From the NCBI RefSeq assembly GCF_017355405.1, contig NZ_CP061178.1, positions 248,001-312,000 on the forward strand: a stretch of 64,000 bases of DNA, in the 5' to 3' direction. This stretch comes from Roseomonas haemaphysalidis (lineage in GTDB: Bacteria > Pseudomonadota > Alphaproteobacteria > Acetobacterales > Acetobacteraceae). A program made the position numbers and the translations under genes. Positions 41,735 through 50,622 of this stretch are shown here, piece by piece. Below the pieces are notes generated by a model. It searched no databases and had not been told where the DNA came from. It worked only from the letters and a program-made list of their open reading frames with translations. How positions within the stretch are numbered: the first letter of the stretch is position 1; every line of letters starts with the position of its first letter.

Positions 41735-42628
41735 TTAGCCGCCGGCCTCGCAGGCGGCGAAATGCGCCGCGATCTGCTCGCCCGTGGTGATCCAGACGTC
41801 GCCATAAGTCCGCGCGTGCTCCAGGAACTCGCGCAGGAGGCGCAGGCGCATCGGCCGGCCGCTGCATTGCGGGTGCAGCACGGTGGTGGCCATGGCGCCC
41901 CAGTCGCGCAGCTCCGCCAGCTCGTCGGTCCAGAGCGACAGCACCTGCTCGCGCGTCAGCAGCGTGTGGCGGCTGTAGCGCTGCGACAGGCCGAGCAGCC
42001 AGTCGTCGTAGCTGGCCGTCACCGGCAGCTCCACCAGCCCCGGCGTGCCATCTGCCAGCAGGTGGCGATAGGGTCGCACGTCGTCGCGGAAGGAGGAAGT
42101 GTAGACCAGCCCGCGCGCCTTCAGCAGCACGCGCAGCTCCTCGCAGAACTCGCCGGAGGGTGCGCGATAGCCCTTGGGCACCACGCCAAGGCGGCGCTTC
42201 AGCGTGTCCAGCCCACGGTCCACCTCCTCCACCAGCATCGGGTCGCCGGGCTGGGGCATCAGGTGGTGGAAGCCGTGGTGGCCGATCTCGTGGCCATCGC
42301 GCAGGATTGCCTCGCACATCGCCGGATGCGCCTCGACCGACCAGCCGGTGATGAAGAAGGTGGCCTTCAGCGCCTGCTGCCGCAGCATCTCCAGCAGCTT
42401 CGGCGTGCCGACGCGCGCCTCGTAGCCGCCGAAGGACATGGTCACCAGCTCGCCGTAGCGGGCGGGGTCCTTGGCGGTCCAGGCGCTTTCGGCGTCCACG
42501 TCGAAGGACAGGAACATCGCGGCCTGGTTGCCGTCGGGCCAGGGGTATTCGGGCGCCAGCGGCGCCCGGTTGGCCGGCAGGAGCGGCAGGGCGTCAAGCC
42601 CCGCCTTCAGCCCATCAGTTGCCGCCAT
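41735..42628 (-). CDS. polysaccharide-deacetylase-family enzyme (PuuE allantoinase / PgdA-like)
   Basis: The 297-residue protein has the NodB-type core: FLSFDVDAES with the catalytic/metal Asp, TFFITGWSVEAHP, GHEIGHHGFHH with metal His residues and GYRAPSGEF. The layout resembles H. pylori PgdA and PuuE, the metal-independent allantoinase, both within this superfamily. It has no signal peptide, which argues for a small-molecule amide rather than peptidoglycan. It overlaps the upstream receptor gene by 14 bp. In an operon with a D-carbamoylase, a cyclic ureide ring-opening role is a reasonable but unproven idea. Confidence 0.82.
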   Translation of the reverse strand: MAATDGLKAGLDALPLLPANRAPLAPEYPWPDGNQAAMFLSFDVDAESAWTAKDPARYGELVTMSFGGYEARVGTPKLLEMLRQQALKATFFITGWSVEAHPAMCEAILRDGHEIGHHGFHHLMPQPGDPMLVEEVDRGLDTLKRRLGVVPKGYRAPSGEFCEELRVLLKARGLVYTSSFRDDVRPYRHLLADGTPGLVELPVTASYDDWLLGLSQRYSRHTLLTREQVLSLWTDELAELRDWGAMATTVLHPQCSGRPMRLRLLREFLEHARTYGDVWITTGEQIAAHFAACEAGG

Positions 42629-43439
42629 TGATCTGCACTTCCGGGATGGCGGAGGGGGTGAGCTGCCACTTGGCCAGCAGCTTGGCGTAGGTGCCGTCGG
42701 CCACCAGCGCGCGCACGCCATCGGCCAGCGCCTGCTGCAGCTGCGCCTCTTCCTTGCCCACCGCGATGCCCATCAGCGTGTAGCGCACCGGCTCGCCCAC
42801 CGGGGCGTAGGTGTTGGGTTCCAGGCCCATGATGTAGGGCAGCGTCTCGCCACCCTGCATGGCGGCATCGATGCGACCCTGGCGCAGCTGGGTGCGCGCG
42901 TCGGCCGAGCCCTCGGTGGGGACGTAGTCGATGGCCGGGCGGCCCTTGGCGACACATTCGGCATCGCTGAAGGTCTTGATGTCATTCGGCAGCGCGGTGC
43001 GGCGGCTGGCGCCGACCCGCTTGCCGCACAGCGCCTCCGGCGTGGCGAACTCTCCGGCGCGGCTCGCCTGGGTGAAGAACTGCGAGCCGCTGCGCAGGTA
43101 GTCGATAAAGGTCGCGGTTTCCTGCCGCGGCTTCAAGTCGCTCATGCCGGACAGGATGATGTCCACGCGCCCGGTGCGGACGGAAGCCAGCATCTGGTCG
43201 AAGCTGGTTTCCTGCCACTGCATGCGCACGCCAAGCTTGGCGGCCAGGGCGTTGCCCATCTCGACGTCGAAGCCGGTCAGCTCGTTGGTCGCGGGGTCGC
43301 GCATCTCCAGCGGCGGGTAGTTCGGCACGATGGCGGCGATCAGCGTCCCGCGCGAGGCGATGCGCGAAGGCAGCTCGGCCGCCTGGGCGATGGTCGTGGT
43401 CGCCAGCAGCGCGGCGGCGAGGGCGAGGGTCTTGTTCAT
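42615..43439 (-). CDS. ABC transporter substrate-binding protein, family 3 (polar amino acid type)
   Basis: The 274-residue receptor starts with MNKTLALAAALLATTTIAQA and shows GTLIAAIVPNYPPLEMRDPAT, GFDVEMGNALAAKLGVRMQW, ILSGMSDLKPRQETATFIDY and ADGTYAKLLAKWQL. It lies 11 bp after the ATPase gene of the same transporter and is its most likely receptor. A conserved cysteine pair (EALCGKRVGA and DAECVAKGRP) also occurs in the paralogue at 40882-41709, suggesting a shared disulfide and a related ligand. Confidence 0.9.
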   Translation of the reverse strand: MNKTLALAAALLATTTIAQAAELPSRIASRGTLIAAIVPNYPPLEMRDPATNELTGFDVEMGNALAAKLGVRMQWQETSFDQMLASVRTGRVDIILSGMSDLKPRQETATFIDYLRSGSQFFTQASRAGEFATPEALCGKRVGASRRTALPNDIKTFSDAECVAKGRPAIDYVPTEGSADARTQLRQGRIDAAMQGGETLPYIMGLEPNTYAPVGEPVRYTLMGIAVGKEEAQLQQALADGVRALVADGTYAKLLAKWQLTPSAIPEVQINGGN

Positions 43440-43450
43440 GGCGGCGGCTT

Positions 43451-44211
<761 letters not shown>

Positions 44212-44215
<4 letters not shown>

Positions 44216-45042
44216 CGGCCGCCTCCCGCGCCGCGCGAGAAGCGGCGTTCCAGCAGCATCTGCGCCGGCGTCAGCACGGACACGACGACCAGGTACCAGA
44301 TGCCGGCCACGATCAGCAGTTCGATCACCCGTGAGTTGGCGTAGTAGATGTTCTGCGCGTTGTGCAGGATCTCGGCGAACTGGATGACGCTGGCCAGCGA
44401 GGTCAGCTTCACCATGCCGATAAATTCATTGCCCAGCGGTGGGATGATCACGCGCATCGCCTGCGGAAACACGATGCGGCGCAGCGCGCGCAGCCGCGTC
44501 ATGCCGATCGCCTTGGCGGCCTCGTATTGCCCGGTATCGACCGACAGCATGCCGCCGCGCACGACCTCCGAGGTATAGGCCCCCTGGTTGATGCCGAGGC
44601 CAAGGAGTGCTGCCAGCGCCGGCGTCACGACATCGACCGTGCGGAACGACCAGTCGCCGAAGCCGAGGCGCGGGAAGACCAGCGCCAGGTTGAACCACAG
44701 CAGCAGCTGCAGGATCACCGGCGTGCCGCGGAACAGCCAGGTGTAGCCCATGGCCACGCCCTGCAGCACCGGGTTGGGCGACATCCGCATGATGGCGGTG
44801 CCGACGCCGAGCGCGATGCCCAGCGCCATGGCGGCGATCGACATCCAGATGGTGTTGACCAGCCCCTGCAGGATGGCCGGCGCGGTCAGAAACCGGCCGA
44901 CGTAGTCCCACTCGATCTGCCCCTGCGCGAAGGCCCGGACCAGCAGCACCAGCAGCACCAGGATGACGGCCACGGCCAGCCAGCGCCCCCAATGGCGCGA
45001 CGGCACATGCCGGAAGCCCGAAATATCCGGCAGTGCGCTCAT
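44212..45042 (-). CDS. polar amino acid ABC transporter permease (HisM/GlnP type)
   Basis: The 276-residue membrane protein has about five to six helices. It carries the family N-terminal signature [20 protein letters not shown] and the EAA loop [23 protein letters not shown] followed by [16 protein letters not shown]. The start at 45042 overlaps the D-carbamoylase stop as ATGA. Only one permease gene is present, so the transporter would be a homodimer in the inner membrane, served by one or more of the linked receptors. Confidence 0.93.
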
Positions 45043-45980
45043 GCCGGCGCCTGCGCGCCGACTTGGTCGACGATGCGACGGTAGTGTTCCGGCCGGCGGT
45101 GGCTGGCGAAGTGGAACATCTTGTCCTTGCCCTGGCGCACGGCGTCGAGGTCGATCTCGGCGCAAACGATCTCGTCGGCCAGCGTCTGCGCCTGGGCCAC
45201 CACCACCCCATCGGGGCTGACGATGCAGGAACCGCCGATAAGGCCGGAGCCATCCTCGTCGCCGGCCTTGGCGACACTGACCGCCCAGGTGGCATTCATG
45301 TAGGCGTTGGACTGCGCCGCCATGGTGGAATGGAAGGTGCGCAGCTTGGCGTCCTCCGTGCTGCCGCCGTTGGGGTCGTAGGCGGCGGAGTTGTAGCCCA
45401 TCACCATCAGCTCCACGTCCTGCAGGCCGTAGACCCGCCAGGCCTCGGGCCAGCGGCGGTCGTTGCAGATCAGCATGCCCATGACGGGGCGGTGCCAAGC
45501 CTCGGCGCCGCGAAAAGCCGGGAAACCCAGGTCGCCGTACTCGAAGTAGCGCTTTTCCAGCTGCTGGAAGCGCGACCCCTCGCGCGGCTCCACGCTGCCG
45601 GGCAGGTGCACCTTGCGGTACTTGCCCAGGGTGGCGCCGTCCGGCCCGACCGTGATGGCGCTGTTGTAGTGCAGGCCTTCCGGCGTCTTCTCCGCGTAGC
45701 CCACATAGAAGCCGATGCCGAGCTCCCGCGCCCGGTCGAACAGCGGCTGCACCTGGGGGTTGGGCATGGCCGTCTCGTAGTAGCTTTCCAGCTCCTCGCC
45801 GCTCAGCAGCCAGCGGGGGAAGAAGGTGGTGAAGGCGAGTTCCGGGAACACCACCAGCTGCGCCCCCTGCGCCGCCGCCTGTTCCAGGAGGGACACCATG
45901 CGGCCAAGGGTGGTGGCGCGGGGCTCGGCCTTCTGTGTGGGGCCCATCTGGGCGGCGGCGATCCGGAGTTTGCGGGGCAT
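45039..45980 (-). CDS. N-carbamoyl-D-amino acid hydrolase (nitrilase superfamily)
   Basis: The 313-residue protein follows the Agrobacterium D-carbamoylase pattern closely: FPELAFTTFFPRW with E47, LGKYRKVHLPG with K123, MLICNDRRWPEAWRVYGL with C172, and LEKRYFEYGDLGFP. These give the Glu-Lys-Cys triad of the nitrilase superfamily. The enzyme splits N-carbamoyl-D-amino acids to D-amino acid, ammonia and CO2. The ATG at 45980 has AGGA 8 nt upstream. It is first in a long operon with amino acid transport genes, divergent from a LysR regulator. No hydantoinase of the cyclic amidohydrolase type is adjacent. Confidence 0.9.
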   Translation of the reverse strand: MPRKLRIAAAQMGPTQKAEPRATTLGRMVSLLEQAAAQGAQLVVFPELAFTTFFPRWLLSGEELESYYETAMPNPQVQPLFDRARELGIGFYVGYAEKTPEGLHYNSAITVGPDGATLGKYRKVHLPGSVEPREGSRFQQLEKRYFEYGDLGFPAFRGAEAWHRPVMGMLICNDRRWPEAWRVYGLQDVELMVMGYNSAAYDPNGGSTEDAKLRTFHSTMAAQSNAYMNATWAVSVAKAGDEDGSGLIGGSCIVSPDGVVVAQAQTLADEIVCAEIDLDAVRQGKDKMFHFASHRRPEHYRRIVDQVGAQAPA

Positions 45981-46076
45981 GCGCGTGATCCTGGTCTTAT
46001 GGCTGTTGCGCCCACCGTCGCACAATCTCAGGGCAGTTCAAGCGGCTGAACCATTTGAAATGCGGCACAACCAATC

Positions 46077-46100
46077 ATTCAGGTTATACCCTGCCTGAAT
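46077..46100. promoter_or_regulatory. LysR-type inverted repeat between divergent genes
   Basis: ATTCAGG (46077-46083) and CCTGAAT (46094-46100) are exact reverse complements with a 10-nt centre containing TATACC. The dyad ends one base before the LysR start codon at 46102 and lies about 100 bp upstream of the D-carbamoylase. It may be the autoregulatory site of the encoded LysR protein. Confidence 0.5.
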
Positions 46101-46101
46101 C

Positions 46102-47040
46102 ATGACCCTCCGACAGCTCGAAATCCTGCGCGCCGTGATCCGCGGGGAAACCACCACCGCCGCGGCCCTCGCCCTCAACATGTCACAGCCCGCGGTCAGC
46201 AGCGCCATCCGCCACATGGAGGCCCAGCTCGGCTTCGCCTTGTTCGAGCGGGTCAACAACCGCCTGTTCCCGACGGAGGCCGCCCGCGTGCTGCAAGAGG
46301 ATGCCGAGCCGCTGTTCGCCATCCACGCCGCCCTGGAGCTGAAGCTGCAGGACCTGCGGGACGACAAGATCACCCGCCTGCGCATCCTCAGCACCCCGCC
46401 GCTGGGCCACGCGGCCATCCCCGCGGCGCTGGAGGCCTTTCTCCGGCGCCACCCGCGGTTGCGCATCTTCTTCGACGTCCGCAACCTGGACGAGGTGGTG
46501 CGCAGCGTGGAGGGCGGCACCACCGACCTCGGCTTCGGGCTCGGGCTGGGCCATCACCAGGGGCTGGAGGCACGCCCGCTGTATGCCGGCCGCATGGTCT
46601 GCGTGCTGCGGCCGGACCACCCGCTGGCGGCCCTGCCGGTGGTCACGCCGCAGGACCTCGCCGCGCATCCCTTCATCGCTCTGGAAGATGGCACGCGCAT
46701 GGGCATCGCGGTGCGGGATGCCTTTCTCGCCGCCCGCCAGCCCTTCGCCTTCCGGGCCGAGGTGCGCTACTGCGACACCGCCTGCGTGCTGGCGGCCTCC
46801 GGCCTCGGCGCCGCCGTGGTGGACCCCTTCTCGCCGACGCGCGACGCTGCGGGCCAGCACCTGGGGGAAGCCGCGCGCGGCCTGACGGTGCGGCCCTTCC
46901 TGCCCGCCATCCCCTCCGTGGCGCATGCCTTCTGGTCGGCGCGCCGGCCGTTGTCGCAGACCACCCGGCAATTCCTGGGCGAGGTGATGCGGGTGCTGGA
47001 ACGCACCGTGCCCGGCCTGCCGGGGCAGCACAGCCTGTAA
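46102..47040 (+). CDS. LysR-family transcriptional regulator
   Basis: The 312-residue protein has the LysR N-terminal winged helix (LRQLEILRAVIRGETTTAAALALNMSQPAVSSAIRHME) in residues 1-60 and a periplasmic-binding-protein-like effector domain behind it. It is divergent from the carbamoylase/ABC operon by about 120 bp, the normal placement for a LysR activator of that operon. The ATG follows directly on an inverted repeat and lacks a Shine-Dalgarno sequence. The co-inducer is unknown; a transported N-carbamoyl or amino acid compound would be the first guess. Confidence 0.92.
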   Translation: MTLRQLEILRAVIRGETTTAAALALNMSQPAVSSAIRHMEAQLGFALFERVNNRLFPTEAARVLQEDAEPLFAIHAALELKLQDLRDDKITRLRILSTPPLGHAAIPAALEAFLRRHPRLRIFFDVRNLDEVVRSVEGGTTDLGFGLGLGHHQGLEARPLYAGRMVCVLRPDHPLAALPVVTPQDLAAHPFIALEDGTRMGIAVRDAFLAARQPFAFRAEVRYCDTACVLAASGLGAAVVDPFSPTRDAAGQHLGEAARGLTVRPFLPAIPSVAHAFWSARRPLSQTTRQFLGEVMRVLERTVPGLPGQHSL

Positions 47041-47092
47041 CCATCGGGCCGCGAAGGCATTCTGCTTGGCGTCGCTTCGCAGGATGGATCGC

Positions 47093-47896
47093 ATGAATTA
47101 CGGACTGGAGGGCCGCGTCGCCCTGGTGACCGGTGCCGATTCCGGCATGGGCTTTCAGACCGCCACGCTGTTGTTGCGGGAAGGCGCCAAGGTCTTCATC
47201 ACGGACCAGTATCCGGACAGGTTGGAAGCGGCGCTCCGGCAACTCCGTCCCCTGGGGCAGGTGGACGGCGCGCCCGCCGGGCTGACGGACGCGGCGGCGG
47301 CCGAGGCCGTGGTGCGCCAGGCCACGTCGGCCTTCGGCACGCCGGACATCCTGGTCAACTGTGCCGGCATCACCGGCAAGCAGGGCGACTTTCTGGAAGC
47401 CACGGACGACGACTGGATGGAGGCGCTGAACACCAACCTGATGTCGGCGGTCCGGATGGCGCGTGCCGCCCTGCCCGGCATGCGGGCCAAGGGGTGGGGC
47501 CGCATCGTGCTGGTGGCGTCCGAGGACGCCGTGCAGCCTTATGCGGACGAGCTGCCCTATTGCGCCAGCAAGGCCGGCATCCTGAACCTCGCCAAGGGCC
47601 TGTCCAAGGCCTATGCCAAGGACGGCATCCTCACCAACACGGTCGCCCCCGCTTTCATCGCCACGCCGATGACGGACGCCATGATGGACAAGCGCGCCGC
47701 CGAGCGCGGCACGGACAAGCAGGAGGCGATCGAGAGCTTTCTGAAGGAGGAACGCCCTACCCTGGAGCTGAAGCGGCGCGGCGAGGCCGAGGAGGTGGCG
47801 GCCGCCATCCTGTTCCTGTGCTCCGCCCAGGCGTCCTTCGTCAACGGCGCCAGCATCCGGGTGGACGGCGGCTCCGTCGCCAGCATCGCCACCTGA
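47093..47896 (+). CDS. short-chain dehydrogenase/reductase (SDR)
   Basis: The 267-residue protein is a classical SDR: cofactor motif TGADSGMG at 13-20, a variant NCAG in place of NNAG near 89-92, and catalytic S143, Y156 and K160 (VASEDAVQPY, PYCASKAG). Its C-terminal VNGASIRVDGG is usual. It oxidises or reduces a hydroxyl/keto group with NAD(P). AGGA lies 8 nt before the ATG at 47093; ATGs at 47066 and 47084 are weaker. It follows the LysR gene by 52 bp on the same strand, so co-transcription is possible. Substrate is unknown. Confidence 0.9.
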   Translation: MNYGLEGRVALVTGADSGMGFQTATLLLREGAKVFITDQYPDRLEAALRQLRPLGQVDGAPAGLTDAAAAEAVVRQATSAFGTPDILVNCAGITGKQGDFLEATDDDWMEALNTNLMSAVRMARAALPGMRAKGWGRIVLVASEDAVQPYADELPYCASKAGILNLAKGLSKAYAKDGILTNTVAPAFIATPMTDAMMDKRAAERGTDKQEAIESFLKEERPTLELKRRGEAEEVAAAILFLCSAQASFVNGASIRVDGGSVASIAT

Positions 47897-47962
47897 CCGG
47901 CGCCCACGTCTGGCCTTCGGGCGCCGCGCGGCCTAAGAGCCCGGCGCCCGATCGGAGCGGAC

Positions 47963-50068
47963 ATGGCGCCCACTGACAGCCCCCCGCGGCGCCGCTGGCG
48001 GCGCCACGGCACCCCGCGCAACCCTGGCGCCGACCTCGCCCGGCTGCCCCTGGGCCTGGATCTTCGCGCGCTGGAGCTGGCCGAAGGCATCCGCGCCGCG
48101 CTGGCCTGCGCGCTGGTCATCCTGCTCAACGAGTTCCTGGCCTGGCCGCCGCTGGTCTACATGGCGCTGGCGGCATTCTTCACCTGCCTGTGCGATGCCG
48201 GCGGGCCCATCCGCTTTCGCGTGCCGGCGCTGCTGGCCTTCAGCGGCATCGGTGCCCTGACCTGGATGGGCTTCGGCCTGTTGCGGGCCGAGGGGCTTGC
48301 CATCGCCATACCTCTGGCCTGCCTCGGGCTGTTCGGCTTCAGCTTCGCGCGGGTCTGGGGCACGGGCGCCACGGCGGTGGGCAACGTGCTGTCCATCGTC
48401 GTGATCCTGTCCCTCACAAAGCCGCTGGATCCCCGGCAGGCGCTGGAGATCGGCACCATGTTCGCCGCCGGCGGGCTGTGGGCGACGCTGCTGACCATGT
48501 TGATCTGGCGCGTGCATCCCTACCGCCCGGCGCGGGCCGCCGTGGCGGGGGCGTGGCGCCGCCTGGCCGAGCTGGCCGCCGACCAGCGCACGCTGCTGCT
48601 GGCCGGCGAGGCCGGGACAGAGGGATGGGACGCGCATGGCCGCGCCCACCGCCGCGCCGTGCGCGAGGAGATCGAGCACGCGCGGGTGATCGTCATGGAC
48701 CTGGTGGGCATGCGGGGCCGCCTGTCGCTGCGCGGCGCCCAGGCGCTGCTTCGCCTGGAAGCCTGCGACCAGCTGTTCGGCCACCTGATCGCGCTGTCCG
48801 ACCAGCTGGAAGTCACCACCGACCCGGCCCGCCTGGGGGCAGCCGAGCCGCTTCTGCGGGTGCTGCGCCCGATGCTGGTGGTGCTGGCCCATGCCATCGA
48901 GCATGACACGCCGGTGCGCGCCGCCGTGCTGGAACGCGCCACGGCGCGGCTGCAGGCCGCCGCCGGCGCCGACCCCGTCCTGGCGCCGCTGGCCGACGCG
49001 ATGGCCGAGCGGCTGCGCATCGCCGCGCGGCTCAGCACGCCCGAAGGCTTTCTGCCCGGCGGCGGCGTCGGTTCCACCCAGGCGGAGCCCTGGGCGGCGC
49101 GGGTGCTGGGGCCGGTGCGGGCCAACCTGTCCTGGTCCTCGGCCACGCTGCGGCATGCCCTGCGGGTCGCGGTGATCGGCGCCCCGGCCCTGCTGGCCAC
49201 CGCGCCGTTCAGCGACGAGTTCGCCCACTGGCTGCCCATCACGGTGGTGGTCACGCTGCAGCCCTTCTATGCCGCCACCTGGCAGCGGGCGCTGGAGCGC
49301 ATCGGCGGCACCGTGCTGGGCGGCGTGGTCGGCGCAGTACTGGCCTATTTCGCGCAGTCGCCGCTGGTGCTGGCCGCCATGCTGTTTCCGTTGTGCATGA
49401 TCACCTTCACCGCGCGGCAGGTCAGCTTCGCCTTCTGGATCGCCGGCATCACGCCCATCGTGGTGATCCTGATGGAGCTGGTGCACCCCGGCCACAGCTC
49501 CTGGGCCGTGGCGGGGCTGCGCGCGGCCTTCACCACCGCCGGCGGGCTGATCGCCATCCTGGGCTGGCTGCTGCTGTGGCCGAGCTGGGAACCGCGCCGG
49601 CTGGGCGGCGAGCAGCGCGCCGCCATTGCCGCCCATGCCGCCTATGCCCGCGCCGTGCTGTCAGAGCTGGTGGGCGAGCGCGGGGCGGATACGGCCGAGG
49701 CCGCCCGTCGTGCCGCCGGCATGGCCACCAACAACCTGGAGGCCTCTATCTCCCGCGCCTTGCAGGAGCCGCGCGGCCGGCGCCGGGCCGAGCTTGGCAC
49801 CGCCACGCTGGTGGATGCCACGCTGCGCCGCATCGCGGGCCGGCTGTCCGCCCTGCGGCATGACCCGGCCCGCGCCGGGCTGGACGCCACAGAAGGGCTG
49901 GCATGGCGCGACTGGATTGCCACCTCCCTGGCGCGGCTGGCCAGCGGCGGCGGCGCGCTGGACCCGCGCCCGGCGCCCCCCGCGGCAGCCGGGATGGTCG
50001 ATCCGCTGTCGCGCATCGCCCGGCAGCTGGAGCTGCTGGAAGGGGCCCTGCGCCGCCCGGCGGCCTGA
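47963..50068 (+). CDS. FUSC-family inner membrane protein (fusaric-acid-resistance type)
   Basis: The 701-residue protein has two hydrophobic blocks of about six helices each (about 35-165 and 395-545) separated and followed by soluble helical regions. This is the layout of the FUSC/YccS/AaeB family, which is linked to export of aromatic acids. The second block contains FAHWLPITVVVTLQPFYAAT followed by RIGGTVLGGVVGAVL, a family hallmark. GGAGCGG lies before the ATG. No adaptor protein gene accompanies it, so efflux function is family inference. Confidence 0.88.
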   Translation: MAPTDSPPRRRWRRHGTPRNPGADLARLPLGLDLRALELAEGIRAALACALVILLNEFLAWPPLVYMALAAFFTCLCDAGGPIRFRVPALLAFSGIGALTWMGFGLLRAEGLAIAIPLACLGLFGFSFARVWGTGATAVGNVLSIVVILSLTKPLDPRQALEIGTMFAAGGLWATLLTMLIWRVHPYRPARAAVAGAWRRLAELAADQRTLLLAGEAGTEGWDAHGRAHRRAVREEIEHARVIVMDLVGMRGRLSLRGAQALLRLEACDQLFGHLIALSDQLEVTTDPARLGAAEPLLRVLRPMLVVLAHAIEHDTPVRAAVLERATARLQAAAGADPVLAPLADAMAERLRIAARLSTPEGFLPGGGVGSTQAEPWAARVLGPVRANLSWSSATLRHALRVAVIGAPALLATAPFSDEFAHWLPITVVVTLQPFYAATWQRALERIGGTVLGGVVGAVLAYFAQSPLVLAAMLFPLCMITFTARQVSFAFWIAGITPIVVILMELVHPGHSSWAVAGLRAAFTTAGGLIAILGWLLLWPSWEPRRLGGEQRAAIAAHAAYARAVLSELVGERGADTAEAARRAAGMATNNLEASISRALQEPRGRRRAELGTATLVDATLRRIAGRLSALRHDPARAGLDATEGLAWRDWIATSLARLASGGGALDPRPAPPAAAGMVDPLSRIARQLELLEGALRRPAA

Positions 50069-50119
50069 GCATGCGACGCGGGGCTTGCAGGGGCCGGCGC
50101 ATGAGCGCAGGTATCGGCC

Positions 50120-50608
50120 ATGCCCCGTCCGATCCCGACCCCGACGCTTTCCCACATAGCGATGGCGCTGCTGCTGCTGCCGTCGCTGGCCTGGGCGCAG
50201 GCGCCCCCGCCAGCCGCCGCGCCGGCCAATGCCCCGGCCGAGGCGAAGCCCACCCTGCCCCTGGCCGGGCGGGAGCCACTGGCGGCGGACGCGGCCTTCG
50301 CCGTGCTGGGCCGCGACATCAAGGAGCCTTCCGGCACGGTGGTCGGGCAGCTGGTCAACATCCTGATGGATGCCCATGGCACGCCCCGCGCCGGGGTGGT
50401 GGACTACGGCGGGTTTCTGGGCGTCGGCAAGCAACGCATCGCGGTTGCATGGCGGACGCTGAGCTTCAACGCGGATGGTATCCGGCTGAGCCTCAGCCAT
50501 GAGCAACTTCGTGACCTTCCGGACTTTAAGGACGGCGAGGCGGCGACCCTGGCTGTTCCACCGGCCCTGGACGCGGCGGCGGCGGAGGGTCAGAAGCCCG
50601 TCCAGTAA
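50120..50608 (+). CDS. exported PRC-barrel domain protein
   Basis: The 162-residue protein has a signal peptide (MALLLLPSLAWAQA region), a Pro/Ala-rich linker and a PRC-barrel-like domain (about 58-135) with VLGRDIKEPSGTVVGQLVNI and YGGFLGVGKQRIAVAWRTL. Such barrels occur in photosynthetic reaction centre H subunits, RimM and many small periplasmic stress proteins. The start may be at 50120 or at the ATG at 50162, directly before the hydrophobic core. It is followed after 14 bp by an MFS gene. Function is unknown. Confidence 0.75.
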   Translation: MPRPIPTPTLSHIAMALLLLPSLAWAQAPPPAAAPANAPAEAKPTLPLAGREPLAADAAFAVLGRDIKEPSGTVVGQLVNILMDAHGTPRAGVVDYGGFLGVGKQRIAVAWRTLSFNADGIRLSLSHEQLRDLPDFKDGEAATLAVPPALDAAAAEGQKPVQ

Positions 50609-50622
50609 CCAGAGGCGGCAGC

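Noticed and set aside
47933..49636. A 567-codon frame opposite the FUSC gene
   Set aside because: Gln/Gly/His-rich shadow without hydrophobic or catalytic pattern; the plus strand has a clear two-block membrane protein.
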